Positions 63,230-64,000 of a DNA stretch of 64,000 nucleotides are shown piece by piece. The notes under the pieces are model-generated. The model did not search any database, was not told where the DNA came from, and saw only the letters and a list, made by a program, of their open reading frames with translations. This DNA is from Bacteroidetes bacterium 47-18. Lineage in GTDB: Bacteria; Bacteroidota; Bacteroidia; Chitinophagales; Chitinophagaceae. Position numbers and translations under genes: made by a program. The stretch's first letter is position 1. The number at the start of each line of letters is the position of its first letter. The DNA lies in assembly GCA_001897155.1 (NCBI GenBank), contig MKSF01000022.1, positions 1 through 64,000 of the forward strand, written 5' to 3'.

Positions 63230-64000
63230 TTAATTTTTACCTGAAATTGCTTCTATGGAAATAACGACCCTGTTGAAATTATACAGGTTGTCTATATACT
63301 CCGAATGGATGTTATTGGATAGCGTAAGGTTTTGCAAATATTGTGTATAGGAAATATCACCGCTTCTAAAACCTTTATCCGAGTTGTTGATAATCAGGTC
63401 TGCCTGCGGCAATGCCTGTGTCTGATAATAGTTTATTGACTTCTGATATTTCACATACTCCTGCGCCAGCTCTTTTAATTGTCCGTTCAGGTTCATCGTT
63501 GTCAGTTCCACCTGTTTTTGTGCAATCTGCTCGTTGATTTTAGCCGCATTGATTTTGGATTTATAACCTCCGGGGAAAAGAGGAATAGCAACACCAATCT
63601 GGAAAAAATTAAACCGGTCTTTTCCGGTATAGGTTCTGTCTATACCGTTTATTGTTTGCAAGCCTTTGTAGGTTTGACCGTTATAACCTAAAATAATATC
63701 CGGTAGCATCTTGCTTCTCTCCAAAGAGATTTCTCTTTGGCTTACATTGATTTCCTGTTGCAGATATTGAATGATGGGATTATTGGCAGTAGATGCGTTA
63801 TCCATAGGCAATAATATATCTCTTGGAACTAATGCGGTATCTGCTATACTGATATCATCGGTTGTGTTGAGCAATGTCTGTAAAAGCTGCTTGGCAATTT
63901 TTATATCGGCTTCGTTCTTTTCCAGCTCATTTTGAATTTGCCGGTACTGTACAGATGAAGTAGCATTTTCAAGGCTTGTACTTTCTCCTGTCCGGTATCT
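63230..64000 (-). CDS. TolC/CusC-like outer-membrane efflux domain (partial)
   Basis: The reading frame runs from a TAA at 63230 to the right edge (257 codons) with no start codon in the window. It contains the coiled-coil outer-membrane factor pattern: 'ENATSSVQYRQIQNELEKNEA', 'DIKIAKQLLQTLLNTTDDI', 'YLQQEINVSQREISLERSKML', 'NFFQIGVAIPLFPGG' and the C-terminal 'QYLQNLTLSNNIHSEYIDN'. In many Bacteroidota the TolC domain is fused to the C-terminus of a CusA/CzcA RND pump, so the gene could be the end of such a fusion. It continues outside the window. Confidence 0.75.
   Translation of the reverse strand, partial: RYRTGESTSLENATSSVQYRQIQNELEKNEADIKIAKQLLQTLLNTTDDISIADTALVPRDILLPMDNASTANNPIIQYLQQEINVSQREISLERSKMLPDIILGYNGQTYKGLQTINGIDRTYTGKDRFNFFQIGVAIPLFPGGYKSKINAAKINEQIAQKQVELTTMNLNGQLKELAQEYVKYQKSINYYQTQALPQADLIINNSDKGFRSGDISYTQYLQNLTLSNNIHSEYIDNLYNFNRVVISIEAISGKN

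Larger units (their letters stand above)
41235..64000. mobile_element. Left part of a CTnDOT-like integrative conjugative element
   Basis: The gene order rteC, two small xis-like HTH genes, a DUF3945 gene and a topoisomerase III gene (41.5-47.0 kb) follows the CTnDOT excision module rteC-xis2c-xis2d-orf3-exc. DUF1896 and methylase-helicase genes of Bacteroidota conjugative elements follow, then a metal-export cargo block. The left end lies in a truncated glycan-binding domain gene. The right end, integrase, relaxase and tra genes are outside the window. Confidence 0.75.

Noticed and set aside
63230-63874. Internal start codon for the outer-membrane factor gene
   Set aside because: The frame is open to the window edge with outer-membrane factor sequence upstream of the proposed start, so the gene is partial and not a 214-residue protein.
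1-64000. CRISPR array or cas genes
   Set aside because: No regular repeat-spacer array and no Cas proteins were seen. The four boxes at 19294-19371 are too close together to be an array.

Overview
The window looks like a Bacteroidota chromosome, most likely a Chitinophagaceae relative. Evidence: secreted proteins ending in type IX secretion (T9SS) sorting domains, a GldH gliding lipoprotein, a two-component pair with a TPR-sensor histidine kinase, TonB receptors, Bacteroidota-type promoters (TTTG-N19..21-TAnnTTTG) and RteC-type conjugative element genes. No rRNA lies inside the window, so placement below phylum is inference.

Region 1 (1-10.4 kb) is core-like. Two strong leftward promoters (35-75, 245-285) point out of the left edge, as expected for an rRNA operon or similar gene. 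Then come an AI-2E family permease, a FAD/Rieske oxidoreductase, a META-domain lipoprotein, a minus-strand cluster (lipoprotein, LysM/RlpA protein, periplasmic binding-fold protein, riboflavin synthase), yicC-gldH, and tRNA-Arg(UCU) and tRNA-Lys(UUU).

Region 2 (about 10.4-16 kb) is a small mobilizable element next to tRNA-Lys: a tyrosine recombinase interrupted by an in-frame amber codon, an operon of HTH protein, small protein, CHC2/Toprim primase, MobC and relaxase, a three-hairpin candidate oriT and a membrane coiled-coil protein. An HU gene follows on the other strand.

Region 3 (16.3-41.2 kb) is rich in surface and secreted proteins: T9SS cargo including a tandem paralogue pair and a 1650-residue protein, a hemin-type TonB receptor, an XRE regulator preceded by four evenly spaced palindromic sites, Hsp20, a DUF892 protein and a LuxR/histidine kinase pair. 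It contains decayed genes (an ECF sigma fragment near 17.4 kb and an unidentified gene near 30.7 kb).

Region 4 (about 41.24 kb to the right edge) is the left part of a CTnDOT-like integrative conjugative element inserted in a discoidin/NADase-type glycan-binding domain gene. It carries rteC, two xis-like HTH genes, a DUF3945 gene and a topoisomerase III gene in the same order as the CTnDOT excision module, then an ORF6N-PLD protein, DUF1896 and a 1808-residue methylase-helicase. A long minus-strand block follows with a second rteC, an MFS permease, a TonB receptor, Cys/His-rich periplasmic proteins, a P1B-type ATPase with a non-canonical SPA motif, an RND adaptor and an outer-membrane factor domain cut by the window edge. 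This block reads as a heavy-metal export island. No integrase or tra genes for this element are in the window.
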